From: Voacanga thouarsii
Taxonomy: Eukaryota > Streptophyta > Magnoliopsida > Gentianales > Apocynaceae
Direction of reading: 5' to 3'
NCBI GenBank assembly: GCA_026120185.1
Contig: JANUWF010001184.1
Coordinates: 310,001 to 374,000, forward strand
Length of the DNA: 64,000 bases
Shown: one piece after another, positions 34,290 through 47,200 of the stretch
How positions within the stretch are numbered: the stretch's first letter is position 1
Layout: the number at the start of each line of letters is the position of its first letter
Translations under genes and position numbers: made by a program
Notes under the pieces: model-generated
What the model was told of the DNA's origin: nothing
The model's database searches: none
Seen by the model: the letters and a program-made list of their open reading frames with translations, nothing else

Positions 34290-35373
34290 CATCCTTTACA
34301 CGCTAAAAAAGAGAAGGAAAGTTAGGAAAAGTCTAGGGTTTTTCTCAAGAACCCTAGATCTTGAAAGTTTAAGTGCCAAGAAAAGGGAAGAACGAAGAGA
34401 TCCAAGAAGAGGAATGTAGTCTACTTGAAGATTTCAAGAGGAAAAAGAAGAAAATCTTGTCTATGAGTTTGCCTTTTTACTCCTTTTGTAATATTTCTTG
34501 TATTCTTGTAGTAAGAATAGATTTTTAATTGTAATCAAGGGTTGTACCCTATTTTTGTGCTTAAGATTTATGTATTTTCCTTAGATCTATAATTCTTGTT
34601 CTTGGATATTTGGTTATTTTATCTTATTCAGCTATCTTTGTTTGAATGGGTTTTGATTGATTTATTTCAATTAATTATTCTTCCTTAATGAATTTGAGAG
34701 ATGGGGCTGAGGATAGGGCACCCAATTGAATAAGTTAGCATTTTTCATTTTCAATTAACCCTAGAAGGAAGTTCAAAATTAGGGCTAATAACTAAAGGAT
34801 TTATGAAATTACCTAGATATAGGGATTTTGTAGCCTTTGGATGGTTTTGGATGGTGAGTTATAGTTAATGCACCATTAGGCTTGGTTGGTTAGGTAGAGA
34901 TATCAATCAATTAAAAATAGGAGTAAAAATCTCATAACTTAAGAAAGGGTGAGATTTTCTCGATGACTAACTCCGATGCCTAGAATTAGGAATTGTGGGT
35001 TCAAGGGGTACTCATTTCTTAGGTCTTAAGTAGGGGACTTCCTCCTCGTTGCATAGGGTTTTCTTTTTCTTATTCATTGAGGGTATTGTGACTCTATCTT
35101 GTGTACAAGAACATAACCTCTCTTCTCATATAGTAAGTTTACACCTCATATTTACTTTTTGGCTAAACAATGAGGAAAGAAGGAAGAAAGAGTGATAACC
35201 CCCCTTCCCTAAGGTTCTTTGATACTTGCTAATGACACTAGACTGGACGACAGGTGCACTTGCCTCTATATATGTTGTTGTATGATTCTATTTGGCATTT
35301 TAACTTTTAAAACTTGTGTATGTGGAGCACAATGATTGAGATTTTCTATACACCTAACACACACATCAAGTTT

Positions 35374-35392
35374 TTGGAGCCATTGCTGAGGA
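35374..35392 (+). other. Decayed primer-binding site (tRNA-Asp type)
   Basis: 'ttggagccattgctgagga' is the Athila/Tat primer-binding site with its CpG positions changed (GGCGCCGTTGCCGGGGA type). It lies a few bases after the LTR end. Confidence 0.75.
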
Positions 35393-36355
35393 ATAGTGTT
35401 GGTTACATTTAAAAACTTTAATTCTTGTTGATTTAGCCTTTTATTTGTACATACACTTGCACATATCACTAACTCATTGGTGAATAGTTGATGTATGTGT
35501 GTTGTGATTGTATTTCGTTTTGATTAAATTTTATTTAAAAAGTCTTTAGTTGTTGTTGTATTTCCAAAATTGTGTTTGATTTTTCTTTGATTATGGTTAT
35601 ATTCTTTTTGTACAATCTATTCATATGGATATTTGAATAATTTCAATTTCATTTATTGATTTATTTATTGATATCTTGTTCTTTGATTGGTTGAGTAAGA
35701 ATGGTTTTTGGAGGAATTTGTTGGATTTAGAGATTTGTGGTGAACAATTCATAGTGTTGGACTCCTTGGTTTGAAAATTGGAGATTGGTTTATTAGATGG
35801 AGATTATACTCATTTTTTCTTGAAATTGAGATTTTGAGTTTGAAAAGAGAAACATGATATATGATATATGTTTTGGGTATGTAAATTTGTTGTGTGAAAT
35901 TTCTTTTGATGTTATGCTCAATCTTTGTTCATTTTTGTGGAACGGTTTTTTTTTTTTTTAATCTTTTTTGGACTTTGCATTGTGAGTTGAAGGTTAAAGA
36001 TTGTTTTGGGAAGAAAGTTCATTTTGTTTTTCTTTGATAAATGGATGGGTCTTTTGGACTTGGAATTTTTGTTCATCTTTTGGGAAACTTAAAATCATTA
36101 TTTTGTCATGAAATTTGTTTTTGGACATGCAATTCTGAGGGTTAATGAATATTTTAGGAATTTTTTATTTGTTATTTTCCTATTGAGGAGTTCTTGGTCT
36201 ATCCATTTATTTTAGTTATGAATTATTTTTGCAAGGTTGATTTGAAATTGTGATAGGATAATGGTGAGAGGGAAGGTTTATGGTGATGGGGGAATGACTT
36301 TGAAAATGGTTATAAAAGTGAGGGGGTTAATGATGACCTTGGAATTTATGAATCA
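35393..36355 (+). other. Leader and lost gag N-terminus of the Athila-like element
   Basis: T-rich leader sequence with no frame of note. The gag N-terminus expected here cannot be recognised. Confidence 0.45.
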
Positions 36356-36754
36356 AGCTTTGGGTCATCATTGTAGCAACTTTTAGAGCAATTTGCTATT
36401 TCAGCCATTTCACATTTTGGGGAGTTAGAGGGTTTGATACGACATCAAGAGGCACTAATCCAAAATCTAGGAGATGAGATTTGAGTATTTGTAAAGGATC
36501 TTAAGGATTATACTTTCCATGAACTTGTTGAAGCAATCACATTGTGAAGTGGTAAGGAACTCACTGACCCTATGTTACCATTGAGCAATGATAAGGATGA
36601 AGGAAAAATAGGAGAGCTACAAGATCAGGAACAAAACTCACCTGCAATACCATCAAGGGAAACAGAAAAAGCAACCCCTCCACCTGAGACAGAAGGAATG
36701 GAAAAGGAAGAAAAACATACGCATCCCTCTTTTGTGCCATATCCAGAAAAATGA
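36356..36754 (+). pseudogene. gag: Athila/Tat gag C-terminal region, broken
   Basis: The translation shows the end of an Athila/Tat Gag: a helical stretch (ISHFGELEGLIRHQEALIQN), then AITL-stop-SGKEL. The stop TGA (36545-36547) falls where the lineage has Arg, a CGA-to-TGA change. A Pro/Glu/Thr-rich linker (36572-36754) follows and ends at a TGA. The linker joins Gag to the protease in intact members. Confidence 0.75.
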
Positions 36755-36759
36755 GGCAG

Positions 36760-37255
36760 AATTTAAAAAGTTCTTCGAGTTATTCAAATAGTTGCAAATT
36801 AATCTTCCACTTATCAAGACCCTATCGCAGATGCCCAAGTATGCTATGTTTTTGAAAGATATCTTGTCCAACAAAAGAAAGTTAGAAGAATTGTCTACTA
36901 TCACATTGAATGAAAAATGTTCTGCCCTTCTCCAACATAAAGAAAAGCTGCCACAGAAATTGAAGGATCCAGGAAGTTTTTCCATTCCTTATGTAATAGG
37001 GAGTTCCATTTTTGGCACATCATTGGCAGATTTAGGAGCAAGTATCAACTTGCTACCATAAAACACTTTTTGTAAATTGGGCTTAGGGGAACGAAAACCC
37101 ACTAGGATGAATATTTAATTAGCTGATAGATCCGTCAAATATCCTAGAGGGGTTACGGAGGATGTTCTTGTTAAGGTTGATAAATTCATTTTTCTCGTTG
37201 ACTTTGTTATTCTTGATATGGATAAAGACTCCAGGTCCTATTGATCCTAGGCAGG
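36760..37255 (+). pseudogene. Athila/Tat retropepsin, interrupted by an insertion
   Basis: The open piece 36792-37061 has the lineage hallmarks: LPLIKTLSQMPKYAMFLKDI, a Lys-rich stretch, then LKDPGSFSIPYVIG and DLGASINLLP. The catalytic Asp codon GAT is at 37029-37031 and intact. After a stop (TAA, 37062) the domain continues (LGLGERKP; PRGVTEDVLVKVDKFIF) with another stop and a frameshift. It is cut at Leu-Gly-Arg by the minus-strand LTR at 37256. The protease would process Gag-Pol. Confidence 0.88.
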
Positions 37256-38669
37256 TGATGCGTGTTTTTTAGTGTAGAAAATATTACCATCAAATTACAC
37301 AATTAATCAAGTTTTAATTAGAATACCAACTGCTAAAACCACATGTATGGGCAAGTATACCCATCGTATAACATAGGGACTACCAAGTATCGAATCTATG
37401 AGAACTTAGACTCCCACATTACTTTACCCAAATTTTTATTGTTTAGCCAATAAACTAAGAAAAGAATAAATAAAATAAAGATAAAAATAGATATAATTCA
37501 AGGATGCAAATTCATGTAACTAGATAATTATCTTGAAAACATAATATTGAATTACTTAGCATTCATCACAACTAGTTGTCATCTTAGCATCATGAAGGAA
37601 CTTAAGTAAAATTCAATCGTTTCCCAAGTCAAGAACTTACTTATGTAGATTCCACTTCTTTTCCAATCCATGAAATCACTATCCTTTGATTAATTTAGTA
37701 GATTTCCTAATCAAACCAAAGCAACCAAAAGATGCATTAAACTCATACCTTATACACATGAAATTAGCCAATGACCTCATACTCTAGGTAAAATCAACCA
37801 ATCTTCGATTACTTATGTTCTTTAATCTTAACTTCATTTATGAAGTCCAGTAAGATCTAACAAATATAAAATCAATATAATGAACTTCTAACATCGTTTT
37901 CCAAGTCAATTAGAAGAACCCGCATCAATCACCAATGATAACAAATAATTAAATACCAAATATAACAATAGATTGATAAAAAAATCCCAATTAACTCAAA
38001 ATCATAATTTTCAAAATAATATCCAATTACAATCAAAACATTAATCACATCATTGTTCTAGAAAAGTAAACAAAGGATAAAAGAAAGAACTCATAGGCAA
38101 GCCCTTCTTTTTCTCTTGAAAACCACCTTTGAATAATGCCCCTTTGGGTGGTGATTCTGTCTTTGGATAATAAGTAGCTAGCTTGGATCCTTCAAATCAC
38201 GTCTTTATCTTATATTTTCCTTGTTTAAATAGGCTCTCCAAGAGGCCAAAATTCATTCTCTAAGAGTCCTAGGCCGTTTAGAGGTTGGAAAATACCAAAA
38301 ACTCTAGGGAAATTACCAAATCCACACGTAATTAGAAATCTCGCTGACATTGGGCAAATCGAGGCGGTGCTGGCTCCAATTGGCACGGCCGGCTTTGGTT
38401 GGCTTGGTCGTGCTCTACTTTTTGAAGGATGAAACCCCTATTTTTTTAGATCGGGGCCGGCGCCGACTCCGTGGGTCACGGCTGGCGCCGGTCGTGCTCT
38501 GACGGTGACGATTTGTTCATTTTTTCGTCATTTTCTGCAATAAAAATCCAAAACACCTTTCCAATGGTAAAATATCAAATATAAAGAAGTATGCCTAGTT
38601 ATTGCAACAAATGTATCCCAAAATACCCTCAAATAACTAGAAAAATATAGCTGCATTTTGCCCCTATCA
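37256..38669 (-). repeat. 3' LTR of the minus-strand Athila/Tat element
   Basis: Plus-strand ends TGATGCGTG and CCCCTATCA (1414 bp). Read minus, it starts TGATAGGGG after the polypurine tract, then a CpG-rich U3 block (38375-38510, GGCGCCGGCC type), a TATTTAA box near 38230, and GCTTGCCTATGAGT (38102-38089). Confidence 0.8.
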
Positions 38670-38672
38670 TAT

Positions 38673-38684
38673 ACCCCCACACTT
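38673..38684 (-). other. Polypurine tract with adjacent hairpin
   Basis: Minus-strand 'aagtgtgggggt' precedes the LTR. Next to it TTGCTTGTCCTCAAGCAA (38691-38708) forms a perfect 7-bp stem with a 4-base loop, the arrangement known at the 3' internal end of Athila/Tat elements. Confidence 0.75.
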
Positions 38685-40205
38685 GAACTTTTGCTTGTCC
38701 TCAAGCAAACAAGATTTAGACACTAAGCAAGTGACTTAAGACAAAACAACTTTTCTGCTTATCCTTTGCAAATTCATCCATAATAAAGGAATAATATTCT
38801 TCTAACCTCAAATACAGACTTGTGATTAATTTAACCCTTTTAAAACCTTTCAAACTGATATATTAAATCAAATAATCCCAAGGCCATCAAAGTTAAGTTA
38901 AACAAGCTTATATCTAATATAAGAAAATTATCCCGCTCCTTAAGCAGAAATATAGATAACATAAATCATACAAATCAAGCCATTTAATCAATTCAAGCAT
39001 TGTAAACTCAAATATACACAACTTAAGTTAACGAAATAAGGAAAACATTACATTCTCTTTTTCCTCTCAAAATTTTCTCAATGACTTAGAGAATTGATAG
39101 CCTCAAGTGAATAGATTTTTCTTCACGCACCATTTTGTCCCCTTTATAGTCATTATTATTTTTCAACAATTTTTTTCTTGACTTTTTTTCTTTCCTTACC
39201 TTCTTGCCTTCTAGATAGCCTTAAGAGAGTGTGATGCTTATTTGTTTCTTCTCTTCCACTCACCGTATTGGCCCCATTTTCAGCAAAAAGTCTCTCTCTT
39301 ATTTTTTTCAACACACATTCTTTCCTTTTCACTCAATTTTTTTTATTTCCTCACATTCCTTATTTACAACACAAGGTCAAGCAAATTTTAAATTTATAAT
39401 ACAAGAAATAGTCAACAACTCTTCTCATATTTCATCATATCATCCACATTCAAACCTAAAGAGTAAAATAAAACTCAAATACCAAATATACCCAAGGTTA
39501 ACTTAAATTCTCAAGACTTAGCACAATTCAACTTAATACATAAGTTTATCTTTTTAAATAAAAATCCAACAATAATGAATGAAACATCTATATCTAAAGT
39601 CAAATAGAAAATCATAACTTCATTATAAACAAATAAGCTCAATTTAGCAATTTTCAAGGAAATTGCAACAAAATTGTTTTAAATTTTTTCCAAATATTTT
39701 AAAAAAATTTTGAAGAAAACACTAATATGATTGATAAAAACTTGGATAAATAATATCACCAAACTACTCCCCTATACTTAAACTGGATAATGTCTTCATT
39801 GGCAAAAAATTAACGCAGGAAACCATCTCCAAAGGGACCAAAAAATGATAAAATGAGGGACAAAATATGAGAAATACTCTTCAAGCACAATAATGCTCCA
39901 ATAAATATTAAAACTTGAGAGAGAGTGAGAGAGAGAGAGAAGAGCTTGTCCAAGAGGGCTTTATTCCTTCCTATAAAACAAAACATAAATAAAAGCACAA
40001 AAAAAATAATAACAAAATAAAACACACCAAAATAAAAGAAAAAAACTTAAAGAGAAATACTAAAAATCCTAAGAAAGCAAATAAAGACACGACTCACTCC
40101 CCACCACTTAAGATGGAAAATATTTTCCTTATTACGAGGAAATAACACCTAACAACTAAAAATGGAACTAGATAAAACAAAAGAATGACCAAAAGACCTA
40201 AAAAT
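38685..40205 (-). other. 3' internal region of the Athila/Tat element, no clear gene
   Basis: A+T-rich. The minus frame 40025-39810 is hydrophobic and low-complexity and I do not accept it as a gene. A GA microsatellite lies near 39913-39941. Confidence 0.45.
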
Positions 40206-42400
40206 AAACCCAAATTCAAAACAAACCCAAAACACATAAAAAAACACTCTTTCCACTCATCCTGCTTGTAACAACCCGCTACCTAGGCCCGCCATGGCCA
40301 GGGATGTCGCCCGTCCAAAGGACAAGGGGTCTTTATAACTAGGACATACCAATATAATAACGGAAATAAAATGATGCTTCAACTTAAAATTTATTACAAC
40401 CCAAAAGAAATAATAATAAATCCAAGAATACTCAAAACAAATCCATAATAAAAATTCATCCGCTCTCAGCTCTCCCAACATTACACAAAATAAATCCTCA
40501 GAAAATTCTTCCAAAGCAGACAATATATAGCTACTCATGCCCACAGTAGGATGGACCTGAAATCATGATAAAATGGTGGTGAGACAGAAATTTTAGTAAG
40601 TCCGTGTGTGCTTTGAGTGTTTAGTGAAAACAGTTCGTGGATGCAAAGTGTGAAACCTTTATAAGAGAAATACTGGCAAGCAATAACATTAGTCAAAAGC
40701 AAGAGTGGTGTTTTGGCTTTTCCAGCCATACATAAGTAATAAAATCAACCACTCGAAAGAAAGGGATATGGGTTACCACACGTTGGGCCCCATAACCGGT
40801 CATAATGCCGACACTTTGTGCAGTATGACAAAAGTAGGGGGATCGGCCTATTGGGCAAGATACTCCTCATTCTCTATACCCAAACAACATCCGGGTGTCC
40901 ACTCCAGCAAACCACAGTCTATTGACTGAAAACAAACTGCTAGCTCAGACCGAGCACGACTCACTAGACTGACATCTTATCCGGGAAGGACTCACCCCTC
41001 AGAGGTGGCCACCTACTGAGAGACTTACCCTAACCCTTCAAAGACTAGTCCTGGTAGTCCATCCTTATTGAGTACTCAACGACATTTCCCACTTGGGATA
41101 AAATGAACAAAACACTGTTTCACATGAAAATGGCAATTTATGGGTTTTCCAAAGTCTTTAACAAAATCAGTTTTAGAAAGAGTTTGAGTTTGAGTAAATC
41201 TGCTCATTGGCTTTTAAATAATTCAAATGTTTGAAATAAGAAAGGATTTAACCCTCAATTGCCTTAACATAAATGAGTGTCCATGCACTCTACACTTGGC
41301 ATGCCATAATAAACATTTTGCATCAAACAGGTTTTATGCAGGAGCTTACCTGATTCTTGCTCACAATAACAAGGTCTCCAACGGCAGACCTAACCCCACA
41401 TGGGCAAATACAAATCACAATCAATTTCAAGCCACAAACTACTTCCTTAATTTTAAATTGACTCAACTTACTACTACCGTGATCCTAGTGTCCCAAGCCT
41501 TAAGGTTAAACAATAAGTAAATAGGTTTAAGAGTTGAGTCTAGCACAATTATTTAAAAAAAAATCAATGGTTTGGGAAATAAATTTAATAAGTTGAAAGC
41601 TTAAATCTTGTTAGGGAAAATTTAGAGTTTATTTGATCAAGAGTTCTAGGTAGTATTAAATAAAATATTGATTTATTACTAATTTAGTTGTTAGAAAATA
41701 ATTGGTAGCTAAAATTAGTTGAAAATAAATTTAATGAGTCTCACTTGAACAATATTAAATAAATTCTTAAGGAGTTTTGATTAGAAGATAATAGTTAAAT
41801 TTTTAGTAATATATATTCTACTAATTGCAATTATTTTCATAAAGGCTTTAATTGATCTCATTATATTAAGTAATATATACATATATATATATATATATAT
41901 ATTATTTTTATAGCAAAAATCATTATTTGTTTGACTAAAATATCCTTTATATATATGATAATCCAAATCTACCCTTCCTAGGGTTTTTTTTTCTTTCGAA
42001 AATACTAAGAGAAATTATTTTATTGAATATTTTATTCATGAAGTAAAAATTTGTTTAGGGACAACCAGATCATGATCAAATTCCTATGGCTAACCACAAT
42101 CATTACATACACAATCCTTTAATTCATCAAATCATCCAAATCATGCATACAAGCATAGATCTCAATTTATCAACACATGATCTAACCCCTACTAGCATAA
42201 ACATGATCATTGCTTCAATATTAATCCATCATGAATATAAACCCTATTCACCAAAGGTGACATAATCTCTAGCATACTTCATCACATATACTACTTATGA
42301 CATGCATCAACCTCAAATCATCATATAATCATCCAAGACAATCCTTCCATGCATAAATCCCATCTCCTTCACAATCATACATATATCCATACTTCAATCT

Positions 42401-42405
<5 letters not shown>

Positions 42406-42444
<39 letters not shown>
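42406..42444. repeat. (AT)n microsatellite in X copy A
   Basis: Nearly 40 bases of uninterrupted alternating AT. Confidence 0.95.
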
Positions 42445-42445
<1 letters not shown>

Positions 42446-44215
42446 TCAAATCCTACCACCATCCACCTATTATCATTATCACCCTAGAGACATGCTTCTA
42501 GAGTTTAAAAGAAGGATTGATGGTACTTACTTGGTTGATGAACGCCTTGAAGGAGTTTAGAGTAGATCTCAACTCCTAGGTGTCTAACTTTGTCCAAATG
42601 AGATGGCGAGAGCATGATTATGGAGAAGAAATCATCCGGCCAAGGGAGAGGAGTTTCGGCCGTGAGAGAGGGAGGGGGAGAGAGAGAGAGAGAAGAGATC
42701 ATTAGTATGTTTATTCACATAGGTTCTCACTAGAGATCATGTTTGGAGAAGATGAAGTTGATAGAGTAAATTTACCTTGAAGATGTTCTTGTCCTTCACA
42801 GAAATTTCTGCTTTTGATCCGAAGTAGCAAGATGATTTGAGGAGTTTGATGTTAATAATGGTGTTGATGGACTCACAGCAGTGAGTAGGTCAAATCTGGA
42901 AGTTTTTTAGAGGATTTGAGATGGTTTGGAGGGGTATTAAGTGTAGGGAAGAGGTAGGTGTTCTTGGTGTAGTGTGTGTGTTCTTGGAGATTGAGAGATT
43001 TCGAGAGGTTGTTCTTGTGCAGCTGTCGAATTTTTGTGAGGGATAGGGCTGGCCGAATTTTTGTAGGGTTTAGGGAGTTGTTTCTCTGATTTGGAAGAGA
43101 AAAGGAAGGGTTAGTTGTCACAATCCTTGGAGAATATTTTTAGGAAGTGAATTTGGAAACTAAATATTCTAGGATATCTTGATAACTTGGAGAACTTTGA
43201 AGGTCTCCTATGGCTGACTGGTTGAGCAGCTTTTCTGAGGAATTGAAGCTGATTCAAGGTGGCTTATGGTGGCCGAAACTAAGGTGAACAATGATGAAGA
43301 AGATGTCTGGTCATTTGAGTAAGATATTATGGAAGGTTGCTAAACAAGGATGGCTGGAATTTTGGAAAATAATCAAGCTAAATTGCAGGGATTTGTTGAA
43401 GAGATTTTCGGACAGCCATTGCTGAATTTTGTGCAGAAGCTTGAGGGAAACAATGGAGCTCTATTAATGGAGGTTTAAGGAAGGTTTTGATAGATTAAGG
43501 TTGGTGTTTCAGCTAGAAGAAAAATAGGAAACAAAGTTGGAACTTTGGACTACCCAACATTTCGCTGAACAGGAATTTTTCTGGGCAGAATTTCGGCTGC
43601 CACTTCCAGCCAATTTGCAGCGAGTTTTGAAGGGAATTTCAGGGGTATTCAAGGCTGGTTTCCAGCCTTCTTCATGAAGGAAAAACATGGCTAAGGTACT
43701 GAACAAGATTTGGAAGAAAACAGCTTGGTTTTGGACTCTCAAAACTATTTTGCGTATAGGAATTTTTGCTGTTTTGCTCCAGCTTTGAGCAATCCGAAAT
43801 TGGTCAAGAATTTTCAGGTTTCAAACTGATCCTAAAGACCATTTTTCTGGCATCATTTGGGAGGGAATGTTAGCTAAAAATTTCGACATTTTGAAGGTAC
43901 AACAAGCTTGAAAATTTCAGCTCATGCCATGAAGGAAGATGAACTAGTCTAGAGTGAAATTTCAGCAAGCTTACTAGAGGGATTTTTCCCCTTGGAATTT
44001 CCCACCATTCTTCCACATTTTTCAGACCATGAGAAGCCTTTTACTAGGGCATTTTGATCCCACAAGATCACAGCATTTTACTGAAATTTCTGGAAAGAAA
44101 ATGGATAGAACATCTTGATCAAACTAAGAAGCTGAAACCTAAAGAAAACCAAAGATCAAGGGAACAAGAATTCCCTTTAGGAAATTCGAGTAGGGCAAAA
44201 GAGTGGAATGAGAAT

Positions 44216-47200
44216 TGTAACACCCCACTACCTAGGCCCATCAGTCCCGAGGATTCGCCCCGTCCAGAGGACAAGGGGTCTTTATAACCAGGTTACATAG
44301 AATAAAATAAATTAAAGACTTAAAAATTTGAACTTATTATAACCCAAAAGATAAATACTAGTACAAATCCAAAATAAATTGTTTGCAACATTCACTCAAA
44401 ACGTCACATAAAGAAAATAACACAAGTCTTCAAAGCATAGGCAATAATCTAGCTAACGACCTCCACAGCAAGATCTCCCTGAAAACATGGCATAAAATGT
44501 GGTGAGATAAAAATCTCAGTAAGCCCGTGTGTGCTTTGAGTGTTTCAAATAAAATAATTCATGTATGTAAGTTGTAAAAGTTTCATAAGGAAAAGTGCTG
44601 GCAAGCAATAAATAAGTGTTGAAAATAAAGAGTGGCGTTTCGCTTTTCAAACCATATATGTGCACAATAAATACAACCACTCAAATGGGTAGCCATGGGT
44701 TACCACACGTTGGGCCCCATGACTAAATAACGGTCAGAATGCCACACTTTGTGCAAGCTGACAAAGGGTAGGTGTACGGCCTACCGGGTGAGATACTCCT
44801 CCATCTCTACACCCAAACTTACCGATTGTCCACTCCGGAACACACAGTCCACATGACTGAAAGTAGCTAGCTCGGACCAGCATGACCTACCGGACTGGCA
44901 TCCTATCCAAGAAGGACTCACCCCCCAGAGGTGGCCACCTACTGGGAGACTTACCCTAACCCTTCAAAGACTAGTCCTGGTAGTCTACCCTTATTGAGTA
45001 CTCAACGTTGATTGTCCCACTTGGGGGAAAATTGATCATAATCTGCTTTATTTGGAAATAGCAATTAAGGGTTTCTCAAAGTCTTGACAAAATTGGGTTT
45101 TAGAAAGAGTTTAGCATTTTGTGTAAAACTGTTTGTTTAATTTTTCAAATGATTTGTTTGTCTGGAATAAAAGGGGAAACAATCCTTAATTGCCTTCACA
45201 AAATAAATGTCCATACACATCGCATTTGGCTTGCCACAGTAATTTTTTTGGTCTTCACAAAATTCCATGCAGGAACTTACCTGATTCTTTGCTTGCTCAA
45301 ACTCAAAAGTCTTCCAAGGCTGACCTAATCCCGCCTGGGGTAAACACATACATAAGGTTACATTCAAGCTAAACTCACTTACACAAAATAATCCTAGTTC
45401 AACCCATTACCATTACGACCCTAATGTTCTAAGCTTTAAGGCTAGCTAAAGAAAAGAATTTTATAAAATAAGTCTAGTTTGATAAGTTAAAATAACTTGG
45501 GGTTCTAAAATAATTGCTAGTAAATTATAGACTCAATTAATAATTCTTGAGCGCTATTATTAATAAATAAAAGAAGGTTTGAATTTCAAATAATATTAAG
45601 TCCTAATAATATTAATAAATGGTAATTTAAAAATAGCTTTATTATAAGTAAATAACAAATTACAAATAATTTTTAATTAATTTTTTAATAGATAATAAAT
45701 AACTAGTAATAAATAAAATTAATAATAAATGAATTATTTTAAATTTTAAATTAATAAATAACAAATAGATTTTAATATAAATAATATTTAGGAATATAGG
45801 TAAAAGTTTGAACTAAGGTCTACAAGGTCATCAATTAATTCTAATATTTTATTTATTATAAAAGATTTATTACTATATATATATATATATATATTTTTAA
45901 CAAAAGATCTCATTTATTTGATAAAGAAAATATTAATATTTTAATTAATAAACCACTCCAAATCTTCCTAGAGTTTCGGATTTTATAGAGAAAAAATATA
46001 GTAGTAATTCTATAAAATTTTGTTAATAAAAATAACCTAGACTTAACAAGGAAATACTCTTTCACCATGATTTTCCTATTGCTAGAAAAGATTCATAAAC
46101 ACATTCTCCAACATCAAATAATAAACCAATCCATTCATGAACACATGCTTGACCTAACACATACTATCACAAGGCTAACTTCCTTCTAGGAATAATCATC
46201 ATTAATGGCTTCAATGGAAAATGGGAACATAAGAGCCTAATCACATTTGGTGTCATGATCTCTAACATGCTTCAAGCATCCATAGAATTCCTTAAGCACG
46301 AAGAACATACAATGATTCAAAAAGAAAACACATACAACTTAGTCATATACAACAATCATCATGTCTTAACTCCATCCCCTTAATCCACATGCATATACTC
46401 AATCTCCATTCATACTCTATTTCCCTATCAACACCTAGGAGACATGATTTCAGAATTTAAAAAGAAAGGATTTAAGAATGGGTACATGATTGTCTATTGC
46501 TTTGATGAAGACAAAAGAAGGTCCATGTGCGATAGAGAGCCTTGAGTGATCCACCGGAAAAAACAGCAATGGTTGATGGTTGGTCAACCATTTCGGTAGA
46601 GAGAGAGAGAGCATTAGAAGGGTATATTAAGAATTGAATGGAAAAAGGATGAACAATAAGGTTGTTCTTGATTTACCTTGTTGATGTTCTTGAGACCTTC
46701 AAGGGAAAAGGCTAATTTTGATCCGTTTGAAAATTCTTGTTTGCGAGGTTTTATGTTATAAATCCTAGAAATGAAGTCTAGGGATTAAGTAGAAGTGATC
46801 TGGAGTATTTGAGAGTGATTGGAGGTGTTTAGAGTAGGGTTAGGCTTGAAGAAGTTTAGTGTGTGTTCTTGGTGTTCTTGGTGAAAATGGAGAGAGTTTG
46901 AGAGAATTGCTGCACGAAATCTGGTAAGGTGCTTGCCGAATGGTCTAGGGTGAATGGGAGTTTCGATTTTCAGCAAGAAGGAGAGAGTTTGATCAGATTT
47001 TATTTGAAATTCAAATGGAGAAAGTTGCGAAGTTGGTTAAGGTAGGTGGTTAGCTCTGGTGTTTGATCAAGGAAGGTTTCTTCACTCTTCAATGGTGCCG
47101 GCTGAACAAGGTGATTTCGATGGAATGAATGGAGCTTGTGCAGGCTATAGAGCTGACAGAAATTCAGTCTATGAAGGCAGAGGAAATTCTGGTTAGTTAG

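Larger units (their letters stand above)
33501..35368 (+). repeat. 5' LTR of the Athila-like element
   Basis: Starts TGATGGGG and ends ACACATCA (TGATG/CATCA inverted ends, 1868 bp), directly before the primer-binding site. U3 holds a hairpin array (33711-34235). A TATA box lies at 34282-34289 and the TCTTGTCTATGAGT motif near 34455-34468. Short frames (33538-33850) are within U3. Confidence 0.8.
33501..37255 (+). mobile_element. Athila-like Ty3/gypsy element, cut in its protease
   Basis: The order is LTR, tRNA-Asp-type primer-binding site, leader, gag C-terminus and protease. It inserted into the copia C2 LTR at 33500. At 37255 the protease is interrupted just after the Leu-Gly-Arg motif by the minus-strand LTR at 37256. 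The rest of pol and the 3' LTR must lie beyond the window. Stops show it is dead. Confidence 0.85.

Noticed and set aside
39810..40025. Hydrophobic minus frame as an envelope-like membrane protein
   Set aside because: Low-complexity Phe/Leu/Ile content from A+T-rich DNA with a short frame; no signal or conserved cysteines.
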